Below, piece by piece: positions 54,167 to 62,265 of a stretch of DNA of 64,000 nt; position 1 is the first letter of the stretch, and the number at the start of each line of letters is the position of its first letter. The stretch lies in NCBI GenBank assembly GCA_021324395.1, contig JAJPJG010000023.1, positions 48,555 through 112,554 of the forward strand, written 5' to 3'. A program made the position numbers and the translations under genes. Under the pieces are notes generated by a model. The model did not search any database and had not been told where the DNA came from. It saw only the letters and a program-made list of their open reading frames with translations. The DNA comes from Spartobacteria bacterium. Its GTDB lineage: Bacteria > Verrucomicrobiota > Verrucomicrobiia > Chthoniobacterales > Chthoniobacteraceae.

Positions 54167-55042
54167 ATGCCTGCAACCACCCAGAGACTCGGCGTTCTTA
54201 AGACTTACAAGCTCTACATCGGCGGAAAATTTCCGCGCAGCGAAAGCGGACGGTATCTCGCCGCTCGCGGTGCGGACGGGAAAAACATTCTCGCGAATTA
54301 CTGCAACGCGTCGCGCAAGGATTTCCGCGACTCGGTGCTGGCGGCTCGCAAGGCGCAGCCGGGCTGGGCAAAGAGCAGCGCGTATCTGCGCGGGCAGATT
54401 TTGTATCGCGCTGCGGAAATGCTCGAGAATCGTGCCGCGGAGCTGGTGGAGGAGGTGCGACGCTCGGGTCGCGGTGATGCGGAGACGGAGGTGAATCTCG
54501 CGATCGACCGGCTGGTGCATTACGCGGGATGGACGGATAAGTTCGCGCAGCTTTTCAGCGCCGTGAATCCGGTGGCGAGTTCGCATTTTAATTTCACCAC
54601 GCCCGAACCGACCGGCGTGGTCGTGGCGGTGTGTCCCGATGCGCCGGCGCTGCTGCCATTGGTGTCGCTGATCGCGCCGGCGATCGTGAGTGGCAACTCG
54701 GTGATCGTGCTGGCGTCCGAGGCGATGCCGCTGCCGGCGATTACGTTTTCCGAAATCCTCGCGACGAGCGATCTGCCGGGCGGAGTGGTGAACATCCTCA
54801 CCGGCACGCGCGCAGAGCTCGCGCCGCATTTCGCGAGTCACATGGATGTGAACGCAATCGTCGATGGCTCGGGCGATGCCGATGTTTCGCAGAAGCTCCA
54901 GCTCGGCACGGCGACGAACCTCAAGCGCTGCACGCGCCGCACGCTCGCCGCGCGCGATTGGGCTTCGGAAAAAGCGGAGGATCCTTACTGGATTTTGGAC
55001 ACCGTCGAGTTCAAGACGGCGTGGCACCCGATCGGTCTCTAA
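54167..55042 (+). CDS. short aldehyde-dehydrogenase-like protein, catalytically incomplete
   Basis: The ATG at 54167 gives 291 residues (an in-frame ATG at 54140 is possible). It matches the N-terminal, NAD-binding part of ALDH (YIGGKFPRSESGRYLA; TPEPTGVVVAVCPDAPALLP; PGGVVNILTGTRAELAPHFA) but stops before the catalytic Cys domain. The C-terminus, WILDTVEFKTAWHPIG, looks like a designed end rather than a break, and similar short ALDH-like proteins sit in deo clusters of Actinobacteria. A scaffold or partner for a full ALDH acting on acetaldehyde from deoxyribose-phosphate aldolase is plausible but unproven. Confidence 0.75.
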   Translation: MPATTQRLGVLKTYKLYIGGKFPRSESGRYLAARGADGKNILANYCNASRKDFRDSVLAARKAQPGWAKSSAYLRGQILYRAAEMLENRAAELVEEVRRSGRGDAETEVNLAIDRLVHYAGWTDKFAQLFSAVNPVASSHFNFTTPEPTGVVVAVCPDAPALLPLVSLIAPAIVSGNSVIVLASEAMPLPAITFSEILATSDLPGGVVNILTGTRAELAPHFASHMDVNAIVDGSGDADVSQKLQLGTATNLKRCTRRTLAARDWASEKAEDPYWILDTVEFKTAWHPIGL

Positions 55043-55045
55043 CGA

Positions 55046-56230
55046 ATGCGCGCTCTGCTGATCGTCCTCGATTCGGTGGGAGTCGGCAACGCGCCTGACG
55101 CAGCAAACTACGGTGACGCTGGCGCGGACACGCTCGGGCACATCTTTGCGCACAAGACGGACCTCTCGCTGCCGACGCTCTTTTCGCTCGGGCTCGGCGA
55201 GATTCTCGCGGGCCGAGTTCATGACGGCGCGAGCAAACGTTATGGCGCGAGCTACGGTCGCATGCGCGAGCGCTCGGCGGGCAAGGACACGACGACCGGG
55301 CATTGGGAAATCGCGGGCGTGATTCTCGACGAGCCGTTCACAGTCTATGAAAAATTTCCTGCGCGTCTCGTCGAGGCGATCGAGACGGAGGCGAAGGTGG
55401 AATTCATCGGCAACTACGCGCAGAGCGGCACGGTGATTCTGGATCAACTCGGCGCGGAGCATTGCAAGACCGGCAGGCCGATTCTCTACACCTCCGCCGA
55501 TTCCGTGCTCCAGATCGCCGCGCACGAAGACGTGGTGCCGCTCAAGCGCCTCTACGAAATCTGCCGCATCGCGCGGCGCATTTGTAATCCATACCGAATC
55601 GGTCGGGTAATCGCGCGTCCGTTCACCGGGAAGCGCGGCAAATTCGTGCGCACGGCGGGCCGGCACGATTACTCGATGGTGCCGCCGCGCACCGTGCTCA
55701 ACGCCATTTCCGAAGCGGGTTTTGTCGTCGAGGGCGTCGGAAAAATCGGCGATATTTTTGCGCGCAGCGGCGTGACGCATGCGCATCCGACGAAATCGAA
55801 CGACGAGGGTATGAAAGCGATCGAGCGGCTCTGGCACTCGACGCACGAAGGACTGATCTTTGCGAATCTGGTCGATTTCGACATGCTCCACGGTCATCGC
55901 CGCGATGTGCAGGGCTATGCACACGCGCTCGTCGCATTCGACGAGTGGCTGCGCGATTTCATCGAGGAGGTCGAGGACGAGGATCTCGTGATCATCACTG
56001 CCGATCATGGCAACGACCCGACTTTTCGCGGCACCGATCACACGCGCGAGGAAGTGCCGCTCATCGCGATCAGCGACGGACGCACCGGTCCCATCGGCGT
56101 GCGCGAGACTTTCGCCGATGTCGCCGCGACGCTCGCGCAGTTTTTCCACATCAAGGAAAAATGGCCCGTCGGAAAATCGTTCTTCGATTTCAACCGGAAA
56201 CCCGTTCGCCATTTTCGTCCGCGCAAATAA
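55046..56230 (+). CDS. deoB: phosphopentomutase
   Basis: It interconverts (deoxy)ribose 1-phosphate and 5-phosphate in nucleoside breakdown. The 394-residue protein has the metal-binding LLIVLDSVGVGNAPDAANYG, the phosphorylated Thr region AGKDTTTGHWE, IGRVIARPFTG, and the C-terminal ITADHGNDPT with TDHTREEVPL. The alkaline-phosphatase-type core is complete. It is 3 bases after the short ALDH gene and directly followed by deoA. Confidence 0.95.
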   Translation: MRALLIVLDSVGVGNAPDAANYGDAGADTLGHIFAHKTDLSLPTLFSLGLGEILAGRVHDGASKRYGASYGRMRERSAGKDTTTGHWEIAGVILDEPFTVYEKFPARLVEAIETEAKVEFIGNYAQSGTVILDQLGAEHCKTGRPILYTSADSVLQIAAHEDVVPLKRLYEICRIARRICNPYRIGRVIARPFTGKRGKFVRTAGRHDYSMVPPRTVLNAISEAGFVVEGVGKIGDIFARSGVTHAHPTKSNDEGMKAIERLWHSTHEGLIFANLVDFDMLHGHRRDVQGYAHALVAFDEWLRDFIEEVEDEDLVIITADHGNDPTFRGTDHTREEVPLIAISDGRTGPIGVRETFADVAATLAQFFHIKEKWPVGKSFFDFNRKPVRHFRPRK

Positions 56231-57463
56231 ATGCACGTCCCGAGTCTCATCGAAAAAAAACGCGAAGGCGGCGAATTGAGCGACGCGGAAATCGATTTCG
56301 TCATCGGCGCCTTCACGCGCGGCGATATGCCGAATTACCAGATGAGCGCGCTCGCGATGGCGATTTTCTTTCGCGGCATGACGCCGGTGGAAACGACGCA
56401 TCTCACCCGGGCGATGATGAACAGCGGCCGCGTGCTACGTTATACTGAAAACACACCGTTAAAAGTCGATAAACACTCCACCGGCGGTGTCGGCGACAAG
56501 GTTTCGCTCGTGCTCGCGCCGTTGCTCGCGTGCGACGACGTATGGGTGCCGATGATTTCCGGGCGCGGACTCGGCATCACCGGCGGCACGCTCGACAAGC
56601 TCGAAAGCATTCCCGGTTTCAACGTGAACCTCGACGAAGCAACGGCGCTCGCGCAGCTCGAAAAAATCGGCGTGTTCATGATCGGGCAGACTGCGGACAT
56701 TTGCCCGGCGGACAAAAAACTTTACGCGTTGCGCGACGTGACCGGCACCGTGCCATCGCAGCCGCTCATCGTCGCGAGCATCATGTCGAAAAAGCTCGCC
56801 GAGTCGCTCGACCGGCTCGTGCTTGATGTGAAATTCGGCGCGGGCGCATTCATGAAAACACGCGCGGACGCGGAGCAACTCGCGCTAGGAATGACCGCCG
56901 TCGGCGAACCGCTTGGCGTAAAGATTACCTATCTGCTTTCGCCCATGAACGAGCCGCTCGGCGGCACGGTCGGTAACGCGCTCGAAGTGCGTGAAGCGGT
57001 GGAAACGCTGCAAGGACGCGGCCCCGCGGATCTCGTAGAACTCGTGCTCGATTTGAGCGAACGTGTTGCGAACGCGCCGCGCGCGACTTTGGAAAAATGG
57101 CTGAACGACGGAACTGCGTGGAAAAAAATTGTCGCGCTGGTCGAAGCACAGGGTGGCGATGCTTCCGTGCTTGAAAAGATCGGCGAGATTCATCGCGCCC
57201 CGTCGCGCCATTTGATCGGCGCACCACGCAGCGGAATCATTGCAAAAATGGATGCTGAGTTGATCGGTCGAGCATGTGTGCAACTTGGCGCCGGCAGAGC
57301 GAAGGCAACCGATAGGATTGATTTCGCCGTTGGCTGTAGCGCGATTAAAAAAGTCGGCACAAAAGTCGAGCGCGATGAGCCACTGCTGATCGTCCATGCT
57401 CGTGACGAAGGTAGTTTCCAGGCGGCTTGGCCGCTGATTCAGCAGGCGGTCGAGGTCGGCTAA
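56231..57463 (+). CDS. deoA: pyrimidine-nucleoside (thymidine) phosphorylase
   Basis: It cleaves thymidine or uridine with phosphate to free base and (deoxy)ribose 1-phosphate, which deoB then isomerises. The 410-residue protein has the family signature DKHSTGGVGDKVSLVLAPLL, the catalytic RGLGITGGTLDKLESIPG and DVKFGAGAFMKT, and a C-terminal domain typical of type II phosphorylases. The ATG follows the deoB stop directly. Its stop overlaps the convergent hflX stop. Confidence 0.95.
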   Translation: MHVPSLIEKKREGGELSDAEIDFVIGAFTRGDMPNYQMSALAMAIFFRGMTPVETTHLTRAMMNSGRVLRYTENTPLKVDKHSTGGVGDKVSLVLAPLLACDDVWVPMISGRGLGITGGTLDKLESIPGFNVNLDEATALAQLEKIGVFMIGQTADICPADKKLYALRDVTGTVPSQPLIVASIMSKKLAESLDRLVLDVKFGAGAFMKTRADAEQLALGMTAVGEPLGVKITYLLSPMNEPLGGTVGNALEVREAVETLQGRGPADLVELVLDLSERVANAPRATLEKWLNDGTAWKKIVALVEAQGGDASVLEKIGEIHRAPSRHLIGAPRSGIIAKMDAELIGRACVQLGAGRAKATDRIDFAVGCSAIKKVGTKVERDEPLLIVHARDEGSFQAAWPLIQQAVEVG

Positions 57464-58749
57464 TCCGGCTGCGGCGCCGAGTCCGCTTCCGCATAACTCG
57501 TGAGCCGTCCTTCGAGCTCCGGCGGAACGTGCGCGCGAATGTGAACGACATCCTCTTCGTAGCGCAATTCCAGCACGTGCCCCACGCGATGAATCTCGGC
57601 GATCAACGCCGATTGGCGGGCAGGAATGCGATAGGCCGCCCGCAGCCGCCACGCGCTGAGCTGATGCTCCAGCTCGGCGAGCATTTCAGCCATGCCTTCA
57701 CCGGTGCGCGCCGAAATCGCGACGCTGTTTGGGATCGCGCTAAGCTGCGTCCGGATCAGCTCGCGATTTTCGACGGCATCCACTTTGTTAAAAACGGTCA
57801 ACGTCTGCTTTCCATGCGCGTCGAGCTCGCGGACGACCGCATTCACCGCAGCGATTTGCTCCTCGAAATTTGGATGACTCAAATCGACGACGTGAATCAG
57901 CAGGTCGGCTTCGTGCACTTCCTCGAGTGTCGCTTTGAATGACTCGATGACGGTGTGCGGCAGTTTCTTGATGAAACCGACCGTGTCGGTGAGCAGCACT
58001 TTTTGTTTGTTCGGCAGCACGAACTGCCGCGTCGTCGGGTCGAGCGTCGCGAACAATTTGTCCGCCGCCAAAACATCCGCGCCCGTCAGCTTGTTTAACA
58101 ACGTCGATTTGCCCGCATTCGTGTAGCCGACGAGGGAGGCGACGGGCCAGTGATGCCGCCGCCGGCCTTCGCGCTGAATCAAGCGGTGCTTTCGCACTTC
58201 CGCCAGGTCGCGCTCAAGTTTCGCGATCCTCTCCTGCACACGACGGCGATCGACTTCGAGCTGCGTCTCGCCCGGCCCGCGTGTGCCGATGCCGCCGCTC
58301 TGGCGCGAAAGGTGATTCCACATCCGCGTGAGGCGCGGGAGCAGATATTGCAATTGCGCGAGCTCGATTTGCAGCCGGCCTTCACGAGAACGCGCGCGCT
58401 GCGCAAAGATGTCGAGGATGAGCTGCGTGCGATCGAGAATTTTGCGCGACGTCAGTTTTTCCAAATTGCGTCCCTGTGCGGGCGAGAGCTCGTCATCAAA
58501 AATCACCGACGTCACATCGTCGCGCCGGCATTGCTCGGCGACGTGCTCGGCTTTGCCTTTGCCGATGTAAAATGGCGCGGTCGGCTGGTCGAGCCGCTGC
58601 GTGACGGTGCCGACGACTTCTGCGCCGGCGGAGCTGGCGAGCTCGGCGAGTTCGTCGAGCGACTCGCGCAGGTCCCACTTGCTGACGCCATCGCGTTCGA
58701 GGCCGATCAAAAGGGCCTTTTCCTTTTGGTGCGGTTTGGTGTCAAACAT
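57460..58749 (-). CDS. hflX: GTPase HflX
   Basis: A ribosome-splitting GTPase. The 429-residue protein has an N-terminal HflX domain with ELSPAQGRNLEKLTSRKILD and GPGETQLEVDRRR, a coiled helical linker, and the G domain: G1 GYTNAGKST, G3 DTVGFI, G4 NKVD and the G5-like SARTGEG. Its start overlaps the miaA stop by 8 bases, the conserved miaA-hflX neighbourhood of many bacteria. Confidence 0.95.
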   Translation of the reverse strand: MFDTKPHQKEKALLIGLERDGVSKWDLRESLDELAELASSAGAEVVGTVTQRLDQPTAPFYIGKGKAEHVAEQCRRDDVTSVIFDDELSPAQGRNLEKLTSRKILDRTQLILDIFAQRARSREGRLQIELAQLQYLLPRLTRMWNHLSRQSGGIGTRGPGETQLEVDRRRVQERIAKLERDLAEVRKHRLIQREGRRRHHWPVASLVGYTNAGKSTLLNKLTGADVLAADKLFATLDPTTRQFVLPNKQKVLLTDTVGFIKKLPHTVIESFKATLEEVHEADLLIHVVDLSHPNFEEQIAAVNAVVRELDAHGKQTLTVFNKVDAVENRELIRTQLSAIPNSVAISARTGEGMAEMLAELEHQLSAWRLRAAYRIPARQSALIAEIHRVGHVLELRYEEDVVHIRAHVPPELEGRLTSYAEADSAPQPD

Positions 58750-59644
58750 TCTGTGCGGCGGAAAGCGAGCGCGCTTTCTGCACGATGATCGCGATGGCGG
58801 ATTCGAAAGGGAGATGCGTCAAGTTCAGCGCTTCAAAAGTAGGTTCGCGTCGGAACCACGTCAATTGGCGTTTCGAGTAGCGCCGCGTTGCCTGCTGAAT
58901 TTGCGCGATTGCATCGGTCTGCGAAATTTCCCCACGCAAGCACGCCCGGGCTTCACGCAAACCGATCACCTGGGCCGCTGTCGGGCCTACTTCACCAAGG
59001 GCGCTCACTTCGTCCAGCAGTCTTTTTTTAAACATTTGTTCTGTCCGCTCGTCGATGCGTGCGTAGAGCTCATCACGGTCGCGCGTGAGGAAAAAACCGG
59101 AGCTGTTTTTCGGCGGGTTCGCCCATGCTTCGCGAAAGGAGGAAAACGATTTTCCGGTAAGCACACAGACTTCAATCGCGCGCACGAGCCGGCGTCTATT
59201 TTTCATGTCGATCAACGTAGAGCCGTCCGGATCGAGCGCGGCGTAGCGCGTTTGCAGCTCCTCGAGCGAAGCTGCGTAAAGTTCCGCGCGCAACCCGGTA
59301 TCGGCATTCGGCAAATCGGACAAGCCGTGCGTTAGCGCACGCACATACAAGCCCGTGCCGCCGGAAACCAGCACGCGCTTTCCGCGCGCGGCAATTTCCC
59401 GAGCCCGTGCGGAAGCGAGCTGCGCGAAATGCGCCACGTCGAATTTTTCCGTCAACGGAATCTCGCCGATCAAGTGATGGCGCGCCTTTGCGAGTGTTTC
59501 GCGATCAGGCTTCGCCGTCAAAATATCGAGCCCGGCATAAATCTGAAACGCGTCGGCGCTGATGATTTCCGCGCCTGTTTGCGCGGCGACTTCAGCGGCG
59601 ATTTCCGTTTTTCCCACAGCCGTCGGGCCGACGATGAAAAGCAT
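58742..59644 (-). CDS. miaA: tRNA dimethylallyltransferase
   Basis: It adds dimethylallyl to A37 of tRNAs that read UNN codons. The start at 59644 (MLFIVGPTAVGKTEIAAEVA) gives 300 residues; the frame upstream runs into a dispersed repeat. The P-loop GPTAVGKT, ISADAFQIYAGLDILTAKPD, the LVSGGTGLYVRALTHG loop and the C-terminal RYSKRQLTWFRREP are all typical. Confidence 0.95.
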   Translation of the reverse strand: MLFIVGPTAVGKTEIAAEVAAQTGAEIISADAFQIYAGLDILTAKPDRETLAKARHHLIGEIPLTEKFDVAHFAQLASARAREIAARGKRVLVSGGTGLYVRALTHGLSDLPNADTGLRAELYAASLEELQTRYAALDPDGSTLIDMKNRRRLVRAIEVCVLTGKSFSSFREAWANPPKNSSGFFLTRDRDELYARIDERTEQMFKKRLLDEVSALGEVGPTAAQVIGLREARACLRGEISQTDAIAQIQQATRRYSKRQLTWFRREPTFEALNLTHLPFESAIAIIVQKARSLSAAQNV

Positions 59645-59655
59645 CCTTTTTAAAA

Positions 59656-59684
59656 GCCACAGACGAACCCGGATGAACACAGAT
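59656..59684. repeat. short dispersed repeat upstream of miaA
   Basis: A 29-base element starting GCCACAGACGAA and ending ACACAGAT. It matches, with one indel and a few substitutions, the element at 62133-62162 upstream of hemW. Both lie just upstream of leftward genes. Confidence 0.6.
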
Positions 59685-59750
59685 TTTGTTCAGCACACGG
59701 GCAAAATTTTGTTTGTTTGCGCTCATCGAGACGCTAGCATCCGCCGCGCT

Positions 59751-59969
59751 ATGAAATGGCCGACTCTGTTTTTGTTCTCCGCAATCGCGATGTTCGGAAC
59801 TGCGTGCGAAAAGCACCACGTTGCCGAGCTCACGCAGCTCGAGGAATCGCACGAGCGGAGCACCGAGCCGGACGGCGAAGTCAAAGAGGAGCGCACCGGC
59901 ATTGAGCGGCCTGATCAAAATGTGAAGCAGGCTCCCGACGCGCCCGGCCCCAAATATTTCGGGCATTAG
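59751..59969 (+). CDS. small predicted lipoprotein
   Basis: The 72-residue protein has a signal peptide (MKWPTLFLFSAIAMFGTAC) with a lipobox-like GTAC (the -3 Gly is unusual), followed by a charged, probably disordered tail (ELTQLEESHERSTEPDGEV) rich in Glu, Asp, Pro and Lys. No family was recognised. It is convergent with the flavoprotein gene, overlapping by 4 bases. Confidence 0.6.
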   Translation: MKWPTLFLFSAIAMFGTACEKHHVAELTQLEESHERSTEPDGEVKEERTGIERPDQNVKQAPDAPGPKYFGH

Positions 59970-61024
59970 CGCAGCGCGTTTCCGACGATTTTCCCGGTCA
60001 AAAATCGCAACACCGCTGGATTTAACCGTAGCAAATCAAGCGTTAAACTTCCGAGGCGCGGCTGCATCACGGCACGCTTCGCGATTTCGTTGACCCAAAG
60101 CCGGTCACGATAAAGCAGCGCATGTTCGCGCGCATAATCGGCAGGCGGCGAATGCGCGATGAGGTGACGCGCGGCGAGTTCACCGGATGCGAGCGCGTAG
60201 TAAATTCCTTCGCCGGTGAACGGCTCGACCACGCGGGCGGCATCGCCAATGAAGAAAAGATTTTCGTGCGCGGGCGCGATCGCACGACGGGCGAGGGGAG
60301 TGATCGTGCGCCAGGAATGATCCGGCGCGATCGCAAATTGCGCTTCAGCCCATTTCTTCAGCGCGTCGATGTGATGCGGTTTTCCGACGAGACAGAGATT
60401 GAGTTGATCGTTGCCGACGCTCGACATGCCGCAATAACCATCCGGCAGAAAACGAAGCACAACGCGATTTCCAAAATCGCGCGGTAATGGCAAATGCGTC
60501 TGCAGTGCGACGCGGTCTTTTTTCGATGATGGCAAAAGGCCGAGCAATCTTGCGACCGTTGAGTTGCGGCCATCGGCTGCGACGACTTTTTTTGCGCTGA
60601 TGCATTCGTCGCCGACACGAATTCTCCAGCCGCGCTCGATTGATGTTACCGCTGCGTTTTGCCGAATCTCCGCGCCGCATTCTCCCGCGTGTTGCAGCAG
60701 CAGATGATCGAATTGCGAACGCTTCACGGCGATCTCTCCGTGTTCGTTTGCGTTCAGTGCAAACTTTGCCGATTGCCCGCGAAGTCCGATGAATTCTACT
60801 TCCGCGAGCTTCGAGTGCGGCAATGTGAGCACGCCTTCAGTTAGTCCAAGCCGGTCGAGAATCGGCCTGCAACCCGGATTGAGACAATCGCCGCAGACTT
60901 TCTCGCGCGGAAAAATCGCCTTTTCGAGCAGCAGCGTTTTTAGTCCCGACTCCGCGCAAAACGCGGCGCACGTCGAGCCGGCAGGCCCGCCGCCGACCAC
61001 CGCGACATCGTAAGTATGCGCCAC
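59966..61024 (-). CDS. FAD-dependent oxidoreductase, geranylgeranyl-reductase-like
   Basis: The 352-residue protein has the FAD motif AVVGGGPAGSTCAAFCAESG (GGGPAG at 11-16), a KVCGDCLNPG segment (P/C-x-G-D family signature) and a C-terminal GDAARVVEPFTGEGIYYAL. This pattern belongs to the geranylgeranyl reductase/PHBH-like flavoproteins, which reduce isoprenoid chains of lipids or quinones or hydroxylate aromatics. An isoprenoid or quinone substrate is plausible. It follows hemW on the same strand by 3 bases. Confidence 0.83.
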   Translation of the reverse strand: MAHTYDVAVVGGGPAGSTCAAFCAESGLKTLLLEKAIFPREKVCGDCLNPGCRPILDRLGLTEGVLTLPHSKLAEVEFIGLRGQSAKFALNANEHGEIAVKRSQFDHLLLQHAGECGAEIRQNAAVTSIERGWRIRVGDECISAKKVVAADGRNSTVARLLGLLPSSKKDRVALQTHLPLPRDFGNRVVLRFLPDGYCGMSSVGNDQLNLCLVGKPHHIDALKKWAEAQFAIAPDHSWRTITPLARRAIAPAHENLFFIGDAARVVEPFTGEGIYYALASGELAARHLIAHSPPADYAREHALLYRDRLWVNEIAKRAVMQPRLGSLTLDLLRLNPAVLRFLTGKIVGNALR

Positions 61025-61027
61025 GTT

Positions 61028-62137
61028 TTAAACAAACGCTTCCGCCACCGCATCCGCCATCAGCTTGCCTTTGCGCGTGAGCACGAGCCGGCCGTTGCTG
61101 TTTTCCAAAAGTCCGAGCTCGCGAAATTCGCGCATCTGCTCCCGCCAGGGCGTGATCGCGCTGACTGGAACTCCGCGATTTGTGCGCAAGCCAAACGCGA
61201 GCGTTTCGCCGAGCTTCGTCGCATCGGAAAGCTGCTCGGTAAACGATGCCGTGGAATCGCCCGCAAAAATCCGATCCGCATAGTCCCGCGAATCCGGCAC
61301 GTTTTGCCAGCGCTGCGCACCGACGGTGGAAAACGCGCTCGGCCCGATGCCGAGGTAATCCCGGCCATCCCAGTAGGCAAAATTGTGGAGCGATTCCCGC
61401 CCCGGTTTTGCGTAGTTGGAAACTTCGTAATGCACGTAGCCGGCCGCGCCGAGCGCATCCATCGTGATCTCGTAGAAATCGGCATCGCGATTCTCATCCT
61501 GCGCAAACTCGCGCGTCTGCAGTTTGCGGAAAAATTCCGTGTCCTCCTCGTAAGTGAGGCAATACGCCGAGACGTGTTCCGGCTGGAGCGCGCCCGTTTT
61601 TTCCAGCGTGCGCATCCATTGCTCGTGCGACTGGCCGGGGATCGCAAACATCAGGTCGATGTTGATGTTGTCGAATCCGGCCTCGCGCAAGGTGTCGAAC
61701 GTCCGTTGCGACTGCGCGGCGGTGTGCGCACGCCCGAGCGTTTTCAAAACGGAATCGTCCCACGATTGCACGCCCATGCTGATGCGATTGACTCCAAGCG
61801 CGCGGAGCAGGCGCGCTTTTTCCGCGGAGACTGTCGCGGGATTGATTTCAAAAGTGAACTCCACGAGCCGGCCGGGGTCGAATCGTTCGCGCAAGCGCGG
61901 GAGCAAAAACTCGAGCTGCGAAAGCGAGAGTGCGCTCGGTGTCCCGCCGCCGAAATAAATCGTCTCCGGCTCGATCTTGAAAGCGCCAGCCTGCCTTTCG
62001 ATCTCGATCAGCAGCGCGTCCAGAAACCGCTGCGATTTGTTCCGCATCGCCGTCTCGACGTGGAAACTGCAATACGGGCAAAGCTTCGCGCAAAACGGAA
62101 TGTGGACGTAGAGATGTCGAATCGGATTTTTAGCCAC
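61028..62137 (-). CDS. hemW: HemW-like radical SAM heme chaperone
   Basis: The 369-residue product is read from a GTG at 62137 (VAKNPIRHLYVHIPFC); an ATG at 62188 would add 17 residues that come from a dispersed repeat. The radical SAM motif is CAKLCPYC (Cys16, Cys20, Cys23). A HemW-type YFGGGTPSALSLSQLEFLLP and HNFAYWDGRDYLGIGPSAFS follow. It lacks the fourth Cys (CxxxCxxCxC) of HemN, which marks it as HemW, a heme-binding chaperone, rather than a coproporphyrinogen oxidase. A true HemN is encoded at 36.6-38.0 kb. Confidence 0.88.
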   Translation of the reverse strand: MAKNPIRHLYVHIPFCAKLCPYCSFHVETAMRNKSQRFLDALLIEIERQAGAFKIEPETIYFGGGTPSALSLSQLEFLLPRLRERFDPGRLVEFTFEINPATVSAEKARLLRALGVNRISMGVQSWDDSVLKTLGRAHTAAQSQRTFDTLREAGFDNINIDLMFAIPGQSHEQWMRTLEKTGALQPEHVSAYCLTYEEDTEFFRKLQTREFAQDENRDADFYEITMDALGAAGYVHYEVSNYAKPGRESLHNFAYWDGRDYLGIGPSAFSTVGAQRWQNVPDSRDYADRIFAGDSTASFTEQLSDATKLGETLAFGLRTNRGVPVSAITPWREQMREFRELGLLENSNGRLVLTRKGKLMADAVAEAFV

Positions 62138-62162
62138 GGATGAAGGCGGATGAGACACGGAT
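62133..62162. repeat. short dispersed repeat at the hemW start
   Basis: A 30-base element (GCCACGGATGAAGG..., ending GACACGGAT) overlaps the probable GTG start of hemW. It is related to the copy at 59656-59684. A more diverged, inverted copy lies at 62190-62254, giving an imperfect stem of about 15/21 matching bases at its outer ends. Confidence 0.65.
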
Positions 62163-62189
62163 TCTTGCCGTGGACTTTTTAATAACATT

Positions 62190-62254
62190 CCTTTTCATCC
62201 GCGTCCATGCGGCTTCCCTGCCGGTTGTCCGTGTTGCTCCGCGTTTATCCGTGA
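62190..62254. repeat. inverted, diverged copy of the hemW-upstream repeat
   Basis: This 65-base stretch in the gap between the symporter stop and hemW holds CATCCGCGTCCATGCGGC and TCCGCGTTTATCCGTG, inverted relative to 62133-62162. No gene lies in this gap. Confidence 0.5.
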
Positions 62255-62265
62255 TTAAATTCGAT

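Noticed and set aside
54005..56401. 798-residue open frame antisense to the ALDH-like gene and deoB
   Set aside because: A GC-rich shadow frame; both plus-strand genes have strong family motifs.
61028..62137. Second coproporphyrinogen III oxidase (HemN)
   Set aside because: The cluster motif lacks the fourth Cys of true HemN, and the protein is of HemW length and pattern.
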